64,000 nucleotides of DNA from Amycolatopsis mongoliensis (GTDB taxonomy: Bacteria; Actinomycetota; Actinomycetes; Mycobacteriales; Pseudonocardiaceae): assembly GCF_030285665.1 (NCBI RefSeq), contig NZ_CP127295.1, positions 3,596,001 to 3,660,000 on the forward strand, in the 5' to 3' direction. Position numbers and translations under genes: made by a program. Positions within the stretch are counted from its first letter, which is position 1. Each line of letters begins with the position of its first letter. Shown here in pieces: positions 53,285 through 62,607 of the stretch. The notes under the pieces are model-generated. The model did no database searches. It saw only the letters and a program-made list of their open reading frames with translations, and was not told the DNA's origin.

Positions 53285-54706
53285 ATGACCGAGAACGACC
53301 CCACTGCGCACGACCCCGCGGCGCCGCGGAGCCCCGAGACCGGCCAGCAGGCCGCTCAGGGCGGTTGGTCGGGGAGCCCGTACGGTGACCAGGCCGCCAC
53401 GCCCGAGTCCGGCGGTACGCCGCAGTACTCGGCGCCGGAGCCGTCCTACCACGCGGTGACCGGGGCCGATCCGTCCTACAACGCGCCGAACCCGAACCCC
53501 TGGTCCGCGTCGGGCCAGACCCAGCAGAGCGTCTACCCGCCGCCGAACCCCAATCCGTACGCGCAGCCCGGCACGTCCGCCTACGGCGCGCCGACGGCGC
53601 CGCCCGCGCAGCCGAAACGGTCCGGCGGGAAGCTGCTCGCCGGCGTCGCGCTGGTCGCGCTGCTGGTCGGCGGCATCGCGGGCGGGACGGTCGGCTACCT
53701 CACCGGCGGCGCGTCCAACGGCCCGGTGGGCAACGCGCTCGACGCGCCGAAGCCCGCCCAGCAGACCGGCAACGCCCCCGCCGGCTCGGTCGAGGCGGTC
53801 GCGCAGAAGCTGTCGCCGAGCGTCGTCGAGCTGCAGGTGAGCGGGCAGCAGGGGGCCGGCGAGGGCTCCGGGTTCGTCATCAGCACCGACGGCTACATCC
53901 TGACCAACAACCACGTCGTCGAGGTCGCCGCGAACGGCGGCCAGATCCAGGCCGTGTTCCAGGACGGCAAGAAGGCCGCCGCCAAGGTCGTCGGCCGCGA
54001 CCCGACGACCGACATCGCGGTCGTCAAGGTCGACGGCGTCAACAACCTGACCCCGGTGGAGATCGGCCGGTCCGACGACCTGAGGGTCGGCCAGTCGGTC
54101 GTCGCCATCGGGTCGCCGTTCGAGCTGGCCGGCACGGTCACCTCGGGCATCGTCAGCTCGCTGCACCGGCCGGTGCGCGCCGGCGGCGGTCAGGGCGGCC
54201 AGGAGACGGTGATGGACGCCGTCCAGACCGACGCGGCGATCAACCCGGGCAACTCGGGTGGTCCGCTGGCCAACATGTCCGGCCAGGTCATCGGCATCAA
54301 CTCGGCGATCTACAGCCCGCAGTCGGCGTCCGGTGGCCAGGGCCAGGGCTCCGAGAGCGGCAACGTCGGCATCGGGTTCGCGATCCCGATCGACCAGGCC
54401 CGCCGGACGGCGGACACGATCATCAAGACCGGCCAGGCGGTGCAGACCTACATCGGCGCGCAGGTCACGGACGCTCCGCAGGGCGGCGCGAAGCTGGGTG
54501 CGATCACCCCGGGCAGCCCGGCGGAGAAGGCCGGCCTCAAGTCCGGCGACATCGTGACGAAGATCGACGACCGGAACATCGACAAGTCCGACACGCTGGT
54601 CGCCGCCATCCGCACCCGCGCCCCGGACGAGAAGGCGACGTTCACCCTCTCCGACGGCCGTACGGTCGAGGTGACGCTCGGCGGCCAGCCCGTCCCGGCC
54701 AACTGA
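53285..54706 (+). CDS. HtrA/PepD-like membrane-anchored serine protease with PDZ domain
   Basis: 473 residues. A long Pro/Tyr/Asn-rich cytoplasmic N-terminus (about 1-110) precedes one TM helix (LLAGVALVALLVGGIAGG). The trypsin-like domain has His in TNNHVVEV, Asp in TTDIAVVKV and Ser in NPGNSGGPL. A C-terminal PDZ domain follows (GAITPGSPAEKAGLKSGDIV). It degrades or chaperones misfolded envelope proteins. In mycobacteria pepD sits beside mprAB, consistent with this locus. Confidence 0.93.
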   Translation: MTENDPTAHDPAAPRSPETGQQAAQGGWSGSPYGDQAATPESGGTPQYSAPEPSYHAVTGADPSYNAPNPNPWSASGQTQQSVYPPPNPNPYAQPGTSAYGAPTAPPAQPKRSGGKLLAGVALVALLVGGIAGGTVGYLTGGASNGPVGNALDAPKPAQQTGNAPAGSVEAVAQKLSPSVVELQVSGQQGAGEGSGFVISTDGYILTNNHVVEVAANGGQIQAVFQDGKKAAAKVVGRDPTTDIAVVKVDGVNNLTPVEIGRSDDLRVGQSVVAIGSPFELAGTVTSGIVSSLHRPVRAGGGQGGQETVMDAVQTDAAINPGNSGGPLANMSGQVIGINSAIYSPQSASGGQGQGSESGNVGIGFAIPIDQARRTADTIIKTGQAVQTYIGAQVTDAPQGGAKLGAITPGSPAEKAGLKSGDIVTKIDDRNIDKSDTLVAAIRTRAPDEKATFTLSDGRTVEVTLGGQPVPAN

Positions 54707-54719
54707 TCCCTTCCAGACG

Positions 54720-54743
54720 CTCGGCCGCCTCGGCGCGGCCGAG
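54720..54743 (+). terminator. Terminator hairpin after the htrA-like gene
   Basis: A 9-bp stem CTCGGCCGC/GCGGCCGAG with a 6-nt loop, 14 nt after the protease stop. Confidence 0.65.
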
Positions 54744-54787
54744 ACCAGCACTGGCTCGACCCCCGCTTCTCGGGGCCGGACCCACAA

Positions 54788-54829
54788 GGCCACGCGCGAC
54801 CGGGCACTCGATGCCGGTCGCGCGTGGCC
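54788..54829. terminator. Bidirectional terminator between convergent genes
   Basis: A perfect 16-bp stem (54788-54803 with 54814-54829) around a 10-nt loop, midway between the htrA-like gene (plus) and the convergent membrane-protein gene (minus, ending at 54845). It serves both directions. Confidence 0.75.
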
Positions 54830-54844
54830 GCATTTGTGCCGGGT

Positions 54845-55348
54845 TCAGGTGCCGGGACGGTCGGTTCGCGTGTCTGGAGGGGCATCACGCGTGATTGAGG
54901 GGGCATCACGCGTGATTGGAGGGTCGGCACGCGTGATCGGCGGGACGACACGGCGGACGAGGGCGGTCAGGAGCACGGCCAGCCAGACCGCGGCCAGGGT
55001 CAGGGCGAGGCCCAGGGCCGGGTCGCCGTCGTGGAGGCCGGGCATCGGGGGCGTTCCGTACGGGCGCCAGAGCAGCGGGAACGCCAGGATCAGCAGGACT
55101 CCGGTGAGGACCGTGCCCGTGACCACCGGAACCCGCCAAGGGTGCGGGAGGACGCGGGCCAGGACGATGCCGAGCACCGCCGTCAGCGGGGCGACGACGC
55201 CGTCGTTGATCAGCGGGCCGCCGACGATCCAGCCCACCGTGCCGACCACGTCCGGGCGCACGGGGAACGCGTACTCCGCGAACAGCACCACGCCCCACGC
55301 CAGCGCCGCGAGGCCCGGCAGGGCGAGCAGAGCGCGAGCGGTCTTCAC
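54845..55348 (-). CDS. Membrane protein with C-terminal heptad tail
   Basis: 167 residues from the GTG at 55348, which overlaps the oxidoreductase stop (GTGA). Four hydrophobic helices (LLALPGLAALAWGVVLF; APLTAVLGIVLARVL; VVTGTVLTGVLLILAFPLL; LGLALTLAAVWLAVLLTALV) are followed by a repetitive tail of PITRADP/PITRDAP heptads. No family recognised. It is last in a five-gene operon with the molybdopterin oxidoreductase and may be its membrane partner. Confidence 0.7.
   Translation of the reverse strand: MKTARALLALPGLAALAWGVVLFAEYAFPVRPDVVGTVGWIVGGPLINDGVVAPLTAVLGIVLARVLPHPWRVPVVTGTVLTGVLLILAFPLLWRPYGTPPMPGLHDGDPALGLALTLAAVWLAVLLTALVRRVVPPITRADPPITRDAPSITRDAPPDTRTDRPGT
54863..54937. repeat. 21-bp tandem repeats containing the palindrome ATCACGCGTGAT
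   Basis: ATCACGCGTGAT, a perfect 12-bp palindrome, occurs at 54884-54895 and 54905-54916. Degenerate copies lie at 54926-54937 and 54863-54874, every 21 bp. The array is in phase with the coding frame and encodes the seven-residue repeats of the membrane-protein tail. Confidence 0.8.
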
Positions 55349-56463
55349 AGCGCCTCCAGCTTCGTGACCCACTTCGTCTGCAGCACCCCGGGCCGGTTCG
55401 GGGCGATGATCCGGCAGGGGAAGCCGTGGTCGAGGTCGAGCACCTCGCCGTTCAGCTCCAGCGCGAGCAGCGTCAGCTCGTCGGCGGTGTGCTCGCCGGG
55501 CAGGACGCTGACGCCGTACAGCCCGGAACGTTCCGAAGACGACACTCGCAAAGCCGTGCCCGGTGGCGCGCCGACGGCTTTCAGCAGCGCGGGCAGGGAA
55601 ATCCCGCGCCACGTCGCCGACTGGCTCCAGCCCTCGACGCACGCGATCGGCAGCTCGGCCGTCGTCTGCGGCAGCGCACGCAGTTCGTCGAGCGAGAACT
55701 TCGTCGTGCCGCGTGGCGTCACCACCGAGAGCCGCCAGGTCGTCGACCACGTCACGCCCGCGGCCGCCGCCGTGCGGTTCACCGGGAGGTGCTGCGTGCC
55801 CTTGCCCGTCTTCCAGGCGAGGCCGGAAACCCCGCGCAGGAACGGGACCGTCGCGCCGGCCGTGGCCACGACGGCGACGCCCGTCGCGAGCCCGGTGGTG
55901 CGCAGGAACCCGCGCCGGGACAGCCCGGCGGCCGGCGGCTCCTCTTCGGGTGTCCCGCGGCTCAGCGCCCGCCGGACGACCGGCAGCTTCACCGCGACGT
56001 GCACCAGGATCGACCCGATCGCCAGCCACGCGACCGCGTAGTGCACCTGCGGGAAGTAGAAGCCCCACGGGTAGTTCTGCGCGACGTTCAGCAGCCCGGT
56101 CGTCAGCTCGAAGAACGCCGCACCCGAGAGCACCAGGATCGAAAGGCGCTCCAGGGCGTGCGGCAGTGAGCGGACGAGCGGCCGGCCGAACAGCTTCGGG
56201 TAGACGCTCCACAGCTTCGCCAGCAGCAGCGGGATCGACGCCACGCCGGAGATCACGTGCAGCCCCTGCGTGACGCGGTAGAGCCCGACCGGCCGGCTGG
56301 GCCACCAGAACCACTCCGGCGGGTGCTGGATCAGGTGGCTGATCAGGCCGGTGACGAAGCACGTCGTGAACGTGACCGCCAGCGCCAGCCCGATCTTCGA
56401 CGTCACGCGCTCGTCGTGCGCCGGTGCCTTGAAGTGTTCTTCCTTCGGGATCGGCAGCTTCAA
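55345..56463 (-). CDS. Membrane-anchored molybdopterin-dependent oxidoreductase
   Basis: 372 residues from a TTG at 56463 that overlaps the methyltransferase stop (TTGA); the frame is open further upstream only as a shadow. The N-terminal 190 residues hold four TM helices in a cytochrome-b-like arrangement (YRVTQGLHVISGVASIPLLL; VHYAVAWLAIGSILVHVAV). A twin-Arg segment (LSRRGFLRTTG) follows, then a sulfite-oxidase-type molybdopterin domain with the ligand Cys in LPIACVEGWSQS. The catalytic domain should face outward. The substrate is unknown. Confidence 0.85.
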   Translation of the reverse strand: MKLPIPKEEHFKAPAHDERVTSKIGLALAVTFTTCFVTGLISHLIQHPPEWFWWPSRPVGLYRVTQGLHVISGVASIPLLLAKLWSVYPKLFGRPLVRSLPHALERLSILVLSGAAFFELTTGLLNVAQNYPWGFYFPQVHYAVAWLAIGSILVHVAVKLPVVRRALSRGTPEEEPPAAGLSRRGFLRTTGLATGVAVVATAGATVPFLRGVSGLAWKTGKGTQHLPVNRTAAAAGVTWSTTWRLSVVTPRGTTKFSLDELRALPQTTAELPIACVEGWSQSATWRGISLPALLKAVGAPPGTALRVSSSERSGLYGVSVLPGEHTADELTLLALELNGEVLDLDHGFPCRIIAPNRPGVLQTKWVTKLEAL

Positions 56464-57089
56464 GACCGCTCCAACCGGGCGAACCAGCGGTGGCCGTGCC
56501 GGGTGGTCCAGCCGACGCGGAACCCGGCGCGGACAGCCACTTCGGCTATCGCGTCGACGCCGACCCACGCCCAGGTGAACCAGGCGACGTCGGCGTGCCC
56601 GGGCCGTAGCCGGACGCGTTCGTGCCGCAGCCCGCGGCCGGGCGGCTCCAGTTCGACGAGGACGTCACCGTCGCGGGCGACCAGCTGCGCCGTGCGCCGC
56701 AGCAGGGCCACCGGGTCGCCGCCGATGCCGATGTTGCCGTCGGCGAGCAGGGCGTGCCGCCACCGTCCTTCGCCGGGAACGTGGTCGAAGACGTTGCGGT
56801 GCAACGCGTTCCCGCCGCGGCGGCGCGTCAGCCGGACGGCCGTGCGCGAGCTGTCCACGCCCAGCGCGACGATCCCGCGTCCGGCCAGGGCCGCGGTGAG
56901 CCGGCCCGGGCCGCAGCCGATGTCGAGGGTCGGGCCGGCGCAGGCGTCGAGCAGGACCTCGTCGCCGTCGGACGGCGCGCCCCACCGTTCGACGGGCAGC
57001 TCGACCCGTTCGCCGTCGGCCAGTTCGAGCCAGCACCGGTGGCCGAGCAGGCCGCGGTCGAACTCGTTGCCGATGAGTGCCGTCCTCAT
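56460..57089 (-). CDS. Class I SAM-dependent methyltransferase
   Basis: 209 residues from the ATG at 57089 (overlapping the previous stop, ATGA). SAM motif I is LDIGCGPGRLTAAL, followed by VALGVDSSR and DVLVELEPPGRG. The target is unknown. It lies inside an operon of transferases leading into the molybdopterin oxidoreductase. Confidence 0.85.
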   Translation of the reverse strand: MRTALIGNEFDRGLLGHRCWLELADGERVELPVERWGAPSDGDEVLLDACAGPTLDIGCGPGRLTAALAGRGIVALGVDSSRTAVRLTRRRGGNALHRNVFDHVPGEGRWRHALLADGNIGIGGDPVALLRRTAQLVARDGDVLVELEPPGRGLRHERVRLRPGHADVAWFTWAWVGVDAIAEVAVRAGFRVGWTTRHGHRWFARLERS

Positions 57090-57769
57090 GCGACCGCCCG
57101 CCCCCGGACCGCCGCGACGGCGCGCGCGAACCGGCCGTCCGGGCACGCCGCCGCCACCGCGCGAGCGTCCGCCATCGTGTCCACATCGGACAGTTTTGCG
57201 GCCGGCCGCGGCCGCAGCCCGCAGGCGCCGAGCGCACGCAAAGTGCGTTCGCCGGTGTCGTCGCGCGACATCGGGACGCCAGCCAAGACCTGCGCGTGCC
57301 GCGGGTCGGCGAGCCCCAGCGCCCACCAGCCGCCGTCCTCGGCCGGGCCGAGCACCGAGTCGTGGACGCCGTGCGCGACCGGCGCGGCCGCCGCGGCGAG
57401 CGACTCGGGCGTGACCTGCGGGGTGTCCATGCCGATCTGCAGGATCGGGAGGCCCGCATGGACCGCGGCGGCGTCCGCGTGGGCGTTCGCCAGCCGGGCG
57501 CCGAAGTCCCAGCCCCGCTGCGGGATCATGGTCACCCGGCGCAGTGCCGCCCCGATTTCGGTGGCCGAGACGGCGGCGCCGAGGTCGCCGGTCATCGCGA
57601 CGACAGGCGCGGCGCCCGGCACCGCGCACACGGCGTCGAGCGTGTCGAGCAGGGCGGCCGCGGCGATCTGCGCCGCCTGCGCCGGAGTCGCCGGCGGGCA
57701 GAGCCGGGTCTTGGCGAACCCCGGCACCGGCGCCTTGGCCACGACCAGCAGCACGAACCGGGCCGTCAT
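57086..57769 (-). CDS. DUF2064 / TIGR04282-type glycosyltransferase-like protein
   Basis: 227 residues with family motifs VVAKAPVPGFAKTRLCP, ILQIGMDTPQVTPESL and LGPAEDGGWWALGL, of the nucleotidyl/glycosyltransferase-A fold. In many actinobacteria this gene pairs with a GT2 enzyme and a methyltransferase exactly as here. The ATG at 57769 overlaps the upstream glycosyltransferase stop (ATGA). Confidence 0.85.
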   Translation of the reverse strand: MTARFVLLVVAKAPVPGFAKTRLCPPATPAQAAQIAAAALLDTLDAVCAVPGAAPVVAMTGDLGAAVSATEIGAALRRVTMIPQRGWDFGARLANAHADAAAVHAGLPILQIGMDTPQVTPESLAAAAAPVAHGVHDSVLGPAEDGGWWALGLADPRHAQVLAGVPMSRDDTGERTLRALGACGLRPRPAAKLSDVDTMADARAVAAACPDGRFARAVAAVRGRAVA

Positions 57770-58425
57770 CGCGCCAGCACCCGCCCGAAGTCGCGGACCG
57801 CGCGCAGCGTGCCCCGCACCGAGCCGGACACCTTCGACTTGGTCCCCTTGGCGCGCTCGCTGTAGCGGACGTCGAACTCGCGCACCCGCCACCCGGCCCG
57901 CTGGGCCTTGATCAGCAACTCGAGCGGGTAGCCGAACGCGCGGTCCGTGACGCCCAGGCCGAGCAGCGCCCGCCGGTCCGCGGCCCGCAGCGGTGCGATG
58001 TCCCGCACCGGCAGCCCGCGGCCGCGCAGCAGCCGCGCCAGCACGACGTTGCCGGCTCTCGCGTGCCACGGCCACACCCCGGGCCCGGTCGGCACCCGCC
58101 GCCCGACGGCCAGGTCGGCGCCACCCTCGACCGCGGTCACCAGCCGCGGCAGGTCGCCGAGGTCGAGGGACCCGTCGGCGTCGGCGAAACACACGATGTC
58201 CGCCGTGGCGGCCTCCAGGCCGGTGTGCACGGCCGCGCCGTAGCCGCGGCGCGGTTCGTGGACAACCTTCGCACCGAGCGAGGCCGCCACTTCGGGCGAG
58301 CCGTCGGCCGAACCGTTGTCGACCACGATCGCGCGGTAGCCCGGGGGCAGTCCGGCCAGCACATCGGGCAGGGCGCCCGCTTCATCGAGGCAAGGGAGGA
58401 CGACGTCCACTCCTGAGTCAGTCAC
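57766..58425 (-). CDS. Family 2 glycosyltransferase
   Basis: 219 residues with GT2 motifs VVLPCLDEAGALPDVL, IVVDNGSADGSPEVA and DXD-like FADADGS. It resembles dolichyl/polyprenyl-phosphate sugar transferases, but the C-terminal TM region is missing, so it is soluble. It is the first gene of the five-gene minus-strand operon ending at 54845. Confidence 0.88.
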   Translation of the reverse strand: MTDSGVDVVLPCLDEAGALPDVLAGLPPGYRAIVVDNGSADGSPEVAASLGAKVVHEPRRGYGAAVHTGLEAATADIVCFADADGSLDLGDLPRLVTAVEGGADLAVGRRVPTGPGVWPWHARAGNVVLARLLRGRGLPVRDIAPLRAADRRALLGLGVTDRAFGYPLELLIKAQRAGWRVREFDVRYSERAKGTKSKVSGSVRGTLRAVRDFGRVLAR

Positions 58426-58569
58426 GGCGCTGACCGTAAGTCCGGGATGGACTGTGGAAAACCCTTGTGCTCCTTACTGAATCATGACGAGTGACCAGTT
58501 CTTACCGGGTCGTTACGGCTGCTTCCGCGGCGACGCGGATCCTCGCCCGCGGACTTATGGTGGACAGCG

Positions 58570-59982
58570 ATGAGCGAGCCGAACCCGGCAGCCCGGCTCG
58601 CCGAGCCGCCTGCCCGCGAACCCGATCTCCCGGCACCTGATCGGCCCGGGCGCCGCGCCCACCGGGCCGATCTCCTCGCCGTCGCGGTGGCCGCGGTGCT
58701 CGTGGCCGCGGCCGCCGCGGTCGGCTCGTACTACAACCGGCCCCACTCCGGCGTCGTCATCTTCGTGTCGTCGCCGCCCTTGTTCGCCGACTGGCTCCCG
58801 CACGTCGGCCCCGGCTCGGTGTTCGCCGTGCTCATCGCCGTCGCGGTGGTGCTCCACGGACGCACTCTGGCCGCCCGCCTGCCGTGGCGACGGGCGCTCG
58901 CCGCCGGCTACCTGGCCTCGCTCGCCTGGATCTTCTCGCTGGCCATGGTCGACGGCTGGGCTCGCGGGTTCGCCGGCCGGCTGACCATCCCGCAGGAGTA
59001 CCTCCACGAGGTCCCCGGGATCACCGACATCCCGCGGATGGTGCGCGAGTTCTCCTCCCGCATCCTCGACTTCCAGCCGAACTCGTGGACGACGCACGTG
59101 TCCGGGCACCCGCCGGGCGCGACGCTCGTCTTCGTCTGGCTGGACCGGCTCGGCCTGCACGGCGGCGCGTGGGCCGCAACGGCCGTCGTGCTCGTCGGCG
59201 GCCTGGTCGCGGTGGCCGTGCCCGCCGCAGTCGCCCTGCTGGACCGGCCCGACGCGGCCCGCGCGGTGCTGCCCTTCGCCGTCCTGACGCCCGGCGCGGT
59301 GTGGATCGGAGTGTCGGCGGACGGCCTGTTCGCCGGGACGACCGCCACCGGACTGGCGCTGCTCGCGTTGTCCGCCAAGGGGTTCAGCCGTGGCAGCCGG
59401 TACGCCGTCCCGGCCGGGCTGGGCGCCGGTGTGCTGCTCGGCTTCGGGATCTTCCTTTCGTACGGCCTGGTGCTGCTCGGCCTCCTCGCGACGGCCGTGG
59501 CCGTCCTCGGCCGGCAGTGGCGGGCCGCCGCCCTGGCCGTGGTGGCGGCGCTGGCCGTCGTCGGCGCCTTCGCGTGGGCGGGCTTCTGGTGGCTCGACGG
59601 CTACCACCTGGTCGTCGAGCGCTACTACCAGGGCGTCGCGCTGGTCCGGCCCTACTCGTACTGGGTCTGGGCCGATCTGGCGGCGGTGGTCGTCGCGCTC
59701 GGCCCCGCCGTGGTGGCCGCCGTCCGGCGGGGGCTCGCCGGACCGCGTCGCGGCCTGCTCACCGACCCGGTGCTGCTCCTCGGCGCCGCCGCCCTGCTCA
59801 CCATCGTGTTCGCCGACGTCTCGGGCCTGTCGAAGGCCGAGACCGAACGGATCTGGCTACCGTTCGGGGTGTGGTTGCTGCCGCTGACGGCCCTGCTGCC
59901 GCGGCCCGGGCGCCGGTGGTGGCTCGCCGCCCAGGCGGCGACGGCGCTGGCGGTCAACCACCTGCTGCTGACCGGCTGGTGA
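58570..59982 (+). CDS. Polytopic membrane protein, GT-C-like
   Basis: 470 residues with about ten hydrophobic segments. A large first loop (about 100-180) contains FQPNSWTTHVSGHPPG, reminiscent of catalytic loops in GT-C lipid-linked sugar transferases. Transcribed divergently from the GT2 operon. Assignment is by topology only. ATG at 58570. Confidence 0.65.
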   Translation: MSEPNPAARLAEPPAREPDLPAPDRPGRRAHRADLLAVAVAAVLVAAAAAVGSYYNRPHSGVVIFVSSPPLFADWLPHVGPGSVFAVLIAVAVVLHGRTLAARLPWRRALAAGYLASLAWIFSLAMVDGWARGFAGRLTIPQEYLHEVPGITDIPRMVREFSSRILDFQPNSWTTHVSGHPPGATLVFVWLDRLGLHGGAWAATAVVLVGGLVAVAVPAAVALLDRPDAARAVLPFAVLTPGAVWIGVSADGLFAGTTATGLALLALSAKGFSRGSRYAVPAGLGAGVLLGFGIFLSYGLVLLGLLATAVAVLGRQWRAAALAVVAALAVVGAFAWAGFWWLDGYHLVVERYYQGVALVRPYSYWVWADLAAVVVALGPAVVAAVRRGLAGPRRGLLTDPVLLLGAAALLTIVFADVSGLSKAETERIWLPFGVWLLPLTALLPRPGRRWWLAAQAATALAVNHLLLTGW

Positions 59983-59992
59983 GGGAGACGTG

Positions 59993-60694
59993 ATGAACGA
60001 TCAGGCCGGGCGCGTGCTCGTGGTCGACGACGACGAGACGGTCCGCGACGTCGTGCGCCGCTACCTCGAGGTGGCCGGGTTCACCGTCGACCAGGCCGGC
60101 GACGGCGCCGAAGGGCTGGCCCAGTTCGCCGCCCACGAGCCGGACCTCGTCGTCCTCGACGTCATGATGCCGGGGATCAACGGGCTCGAGGTGTGCAAGC
60201 GGCTGCGCCAGGTCAGCCAGGTGCCGATCGTGATGCTCACCGCCCTCGGTGAGGAGGAGAACCGGATCGCCGGGCTCCAGCTCGGCGCCGACGACTACGT
60301 CACGAAACCCTTCAGTCCCAAGGAACTCGCCCTCCGCGTCGCTTCGGTGCTGCGCCGCGCGCGGATGCCGCGTCCGGAACCGGCCGCCGCCGAGCTGGCG
60401 GACGGCGACCTGCGCCTGCAGATGACCGCGCGCACCGCGACGCTCGCCGGCCGCGAACTGCCGCTGACCACCCGGGAGTTCGATCTGCTCGCGTTCTTCC
60501 TGGCCCACCCCGGGGTCGCCTACTCGCGCGCGGACCTGCTCGAGAAGGTGTGGGGCTGGGACTTCGGCGACCAGTCCACCGTGACCGTCCACGTGCGACG
60601 GTTGCGGGAGAAGATCGAGCGCGATCCGGCCAAGCCGACCCGGGTGGCGACAGTGTGGGGTGTCGGCTACCGCTACGACCGGGAGCAGCCGTGA
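59993..60694 (+). CDS. OmpR-family response regulator
   Basis: 233 residues from the ATG at 59993 (GGGAG 5 nt upstream; an in-frame GTG at 59990 is too close). The receiver has LVVDDDETV, phospho-Asp in [12 protein letters not shown] and Lys in TKPFSPKEL. The winged helix is intact ([31 protein letters not shown]). It overlaps the kinase gene by GTGA. Confidence 0.9.
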   Translation: MNDQAGRVLVVDDDETVRDVVRRYLEVAGFTVDQAGDGAEGLAQFAAHEPDLVVLDVMMPGINGLEVCKRLRQVSQVPIVMLTALGEEENRIAGLQLGADDYVTKPFSPKELALRVASVLRRARMPRPEPAAAELADGDLRLQMTARTATLAGRELPLTTREFDLLAFFLAHPGVAYSRADLLEKVWGWDFGDQSTVTVHVRRLREKIERDPAKPTRVATVWGVGYRYDREQP

Positions 60695-61740
60695 TCGAAC
60701 CCGGCGAGTCCTTCGGCGAGATGCTGACGCACCTCTGGCACATCCTGCCGCTCGCGCTGCTGTTCTCGCTGCCGGTGGCTGCGCTCGGCGGTGTCGCGCT
60801 GTACGTCCTGCGCCGCGGGGCGCTGGCCACCACGCTCACGGTGCTGGTGCTGATCCCGGTGCTCGCCACGCTGGTCGGCGTCCTGGGCGTCAGCGGGTTC
60901 ATGTTCACCACGGCGCTCACCACGATGCTGCTGGTCTGCCTGCTCGTCGCCGTGGTCACCGTGCCGGCGGCGATCATCCTTGGCCGGGCCATCGCGCGCC
61001 GCAGCGTGTGGGAGCGGGAGGCGCGCGACCGCGAGCGCGCGGCCGAGGCGTCGCGGCGCGAGCTGGTCGCGTGGATCAGCCACGACCTGCGCAGTCCCTT
61101 GGCCGGCATCCAGGCGATGGCCGAAGCGCTGGCCGACGGGGTGGTGTCCGAACGCGACGAGATCGCCGACTACGCCCAGCGGATCAGCGGCGAGACCACC
61201 CGGCTGTCCGCGATGGTCGGCGACCTGTTCGAGCTCTCGCGCATCACCGCCGGCGCCCTCGAGCTCACCATGTCCGCGGTACCGCTGCGGGACGTCGTCA
61301 GCGACGCCGTCGCCGCCCAGTCGCCGGTCGCCGAGCGCAAACGCGTTCGCGTGCTCGCCAACGCGTCGACCTGGCCGGTCGTGACCGGCAGCGACCCGGA
61401 ACTGGCCCGGATCGTGCGGAACCTGGTGTCCAACGCGATCCGGCACACCCCGCCCGACGGGACGGTCGCGGTGCAGATCGGCGTCGACGGCGACGAGGCC
61501 CTCCTCGCCGTCGACGACTCCTGCGGCGGCATCCCCGACGACGAGATCAGCCGCGTCTTCGACGTCGCCTTCCGCGGGACGCAGGCCCGCACGCCCGAGC
61601 GCGGCGGGACGACCAGCGGCGGCGGGCTCGGGCTGGCCATCACCAAGGGGCTGGTGGAGGCCCACCGCGGGAAGATCGGCGTCCACAACCACGGGCCCGG
61701 GTGCCGGTTCGAGGTCCGGCTGCCGCTGGCGATGTCCTAG
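60691..61740 (+). CDS. Sensor histidine kinase with minimal sensor
   Basis: 349 residues from the GTG overlapping the regulator stop. Three hydrophobic N-terminal segments (about 15-105) leave almost no extracellular domain, suggesting an intramembrane-sensing kinase. H-box [12 protein letters not shown]-box [13 protein letters not shown]-boxes DDSCGGIP and GGGLGLAI. Its stop overlaps that of the convergent hydrolase gene. Confidence 0.9.
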   Translation: MIEPGESFGEMLTHLWHILPLALLFSLPVAALGGVALYVLRRGALATTLTVLVLIPVLATLVGVLGVSGFMFTTALTTMLLVCLLVAVVTVPAAIILGRAIARRSVWEREARDRERAAEASRRELVAWISHDLRSPLAGIQAMAEALADGVVSERDEIADYAQRISGETTRLSAMVGDLFELSRITAGALELTMSAVPLRDVVSDAVAAQSPVAERKRVRVLANASTWPVVTGSDPELARIVRNLVSNAIRHTPPDGTVAVQIGVDGDEALLAVDDSCGGIPDDEISRVFDVAFRGTQARTPERGGTTSGGGLGLAITKGLVEAHRGKIGVHNHGPGCRFEVRLPLAMS

Positions 61741-62567
61741 ACGGCTCGGGGCGTGCGGTCCGGATCCAGCCTCAGGAACTCCATGCCGGGGAAGTGGGCG
61801 GCCGCGATCACCGTGCTCGTGCCCGCGATCTCGGCCAGCCACCGCTGCCGGGTGCGGGCGGCCTCGTCCGGGTCGTGGTCGCCGATGAATCGAACCCGGT
61901 CGTCGCGCAGCTGGACCGGGGTGTGGATGACGTCGCCGAGCAGGACCAGGCGCTCGTCGTCCGCCTCGACGTCCAGCACGTAGTGGCCGGGAGTGTGGCC
62001 CGGCGTGTGCCGCGCGGTGATGCCCGGGGCCAGCGCCACGGCGTCGCCGTGGATCGCCTCGATGCTGCCGGCCGCCCGCACCGCCTCGAGTCCGATGCGG
62101 CTCCAGTCGTCGTGGGGCAGCCCGCCGATCAGCGGCTGCCAGTCCGCTGCCCCGTGGACGATCCGCGCCTGTCCGAAGGCCGGCGTGCCTTCGGGGGCCA
62201 GCCAGCCCACGTGGTCGGAGTGCAGGTGCGTGACGAAGACGGTGTCGACGTCCTCGGGCCGCACGCCGGCTCCGCCCAACGCCGTCAGGAGGTCGCCGCC
62301 GACTCCCATCGGTGCCGGGTCTCCGCCCGCCGGGGCCATGCCGTCCGGGTAACCCATCTCCCGCGGTCCGAACCCGGCGTCGACCAGGATCGTCCGGCCT
62401 CGGCCGCGGACCAGGAACCCACCGACCGGCACGTGCACCGTGCCGTCGGGGTCGAGGACTCCGGAGTGCTCGGCCGGGTCCAGGCCGGGGAAGAACGGGG
62501 TCGGGAGCCGGACGAGCCCGTCGGTCAGTGCTTCGATCGTGTAGCCGCCCACCGTGATCCGCTGCAT
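61737..62567 (-). CDS. Metallo-beta-lactamase-fold hydrolase
   Basis: 276 residues. Metal motif H-x-H-x-D-H in [11 protein letters not shown], further His in [13 protein letters not shown] and Asp in VLLGDVIHT. These resemble AHL-lactonase/arylsulfatase-like MBL proteins. No signal peptide. The ATG at 62567 is chosen because the larger frame upstream belongs to a shadow of the epimerase gene. Confidence 0.85.
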   Translation of the reverse strand: MQRITVGGYTIEALTDGLVRLPTPFFPGLDPAEHSGVLDPDGTVHVPVGGFLVRGRGRTILVDAGFGPREMGYPDGMAPAGGDPAPMGVGGDLLTALGGAGVRPEDVDTVFVTHLHSDHVGWLAPEGTPAFGQARIVHGAADWQPLIGGLPHDDWSRIGLEAVRAAGSIEAIHGDAVALAPGITARHTPGHTPGHYVLDVEADDERLVLLGDVIHTPVQLRDDRVRFIGDHDPDEAARTRQRWLAEIAGTSTVIAAAHFPGMEFLRLDPDRTPRAV

Positions 62568-62607
62568 GACCGTGGCAAGTTCGATTGCGATCGAACTATT
62601 CCCGGGG

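Noticed and set aside
54863..54937. CRISPR-like array
   Set aside because: The 21-bp period leaves no unique spacers, and the repeats are in-frame coding sequence.
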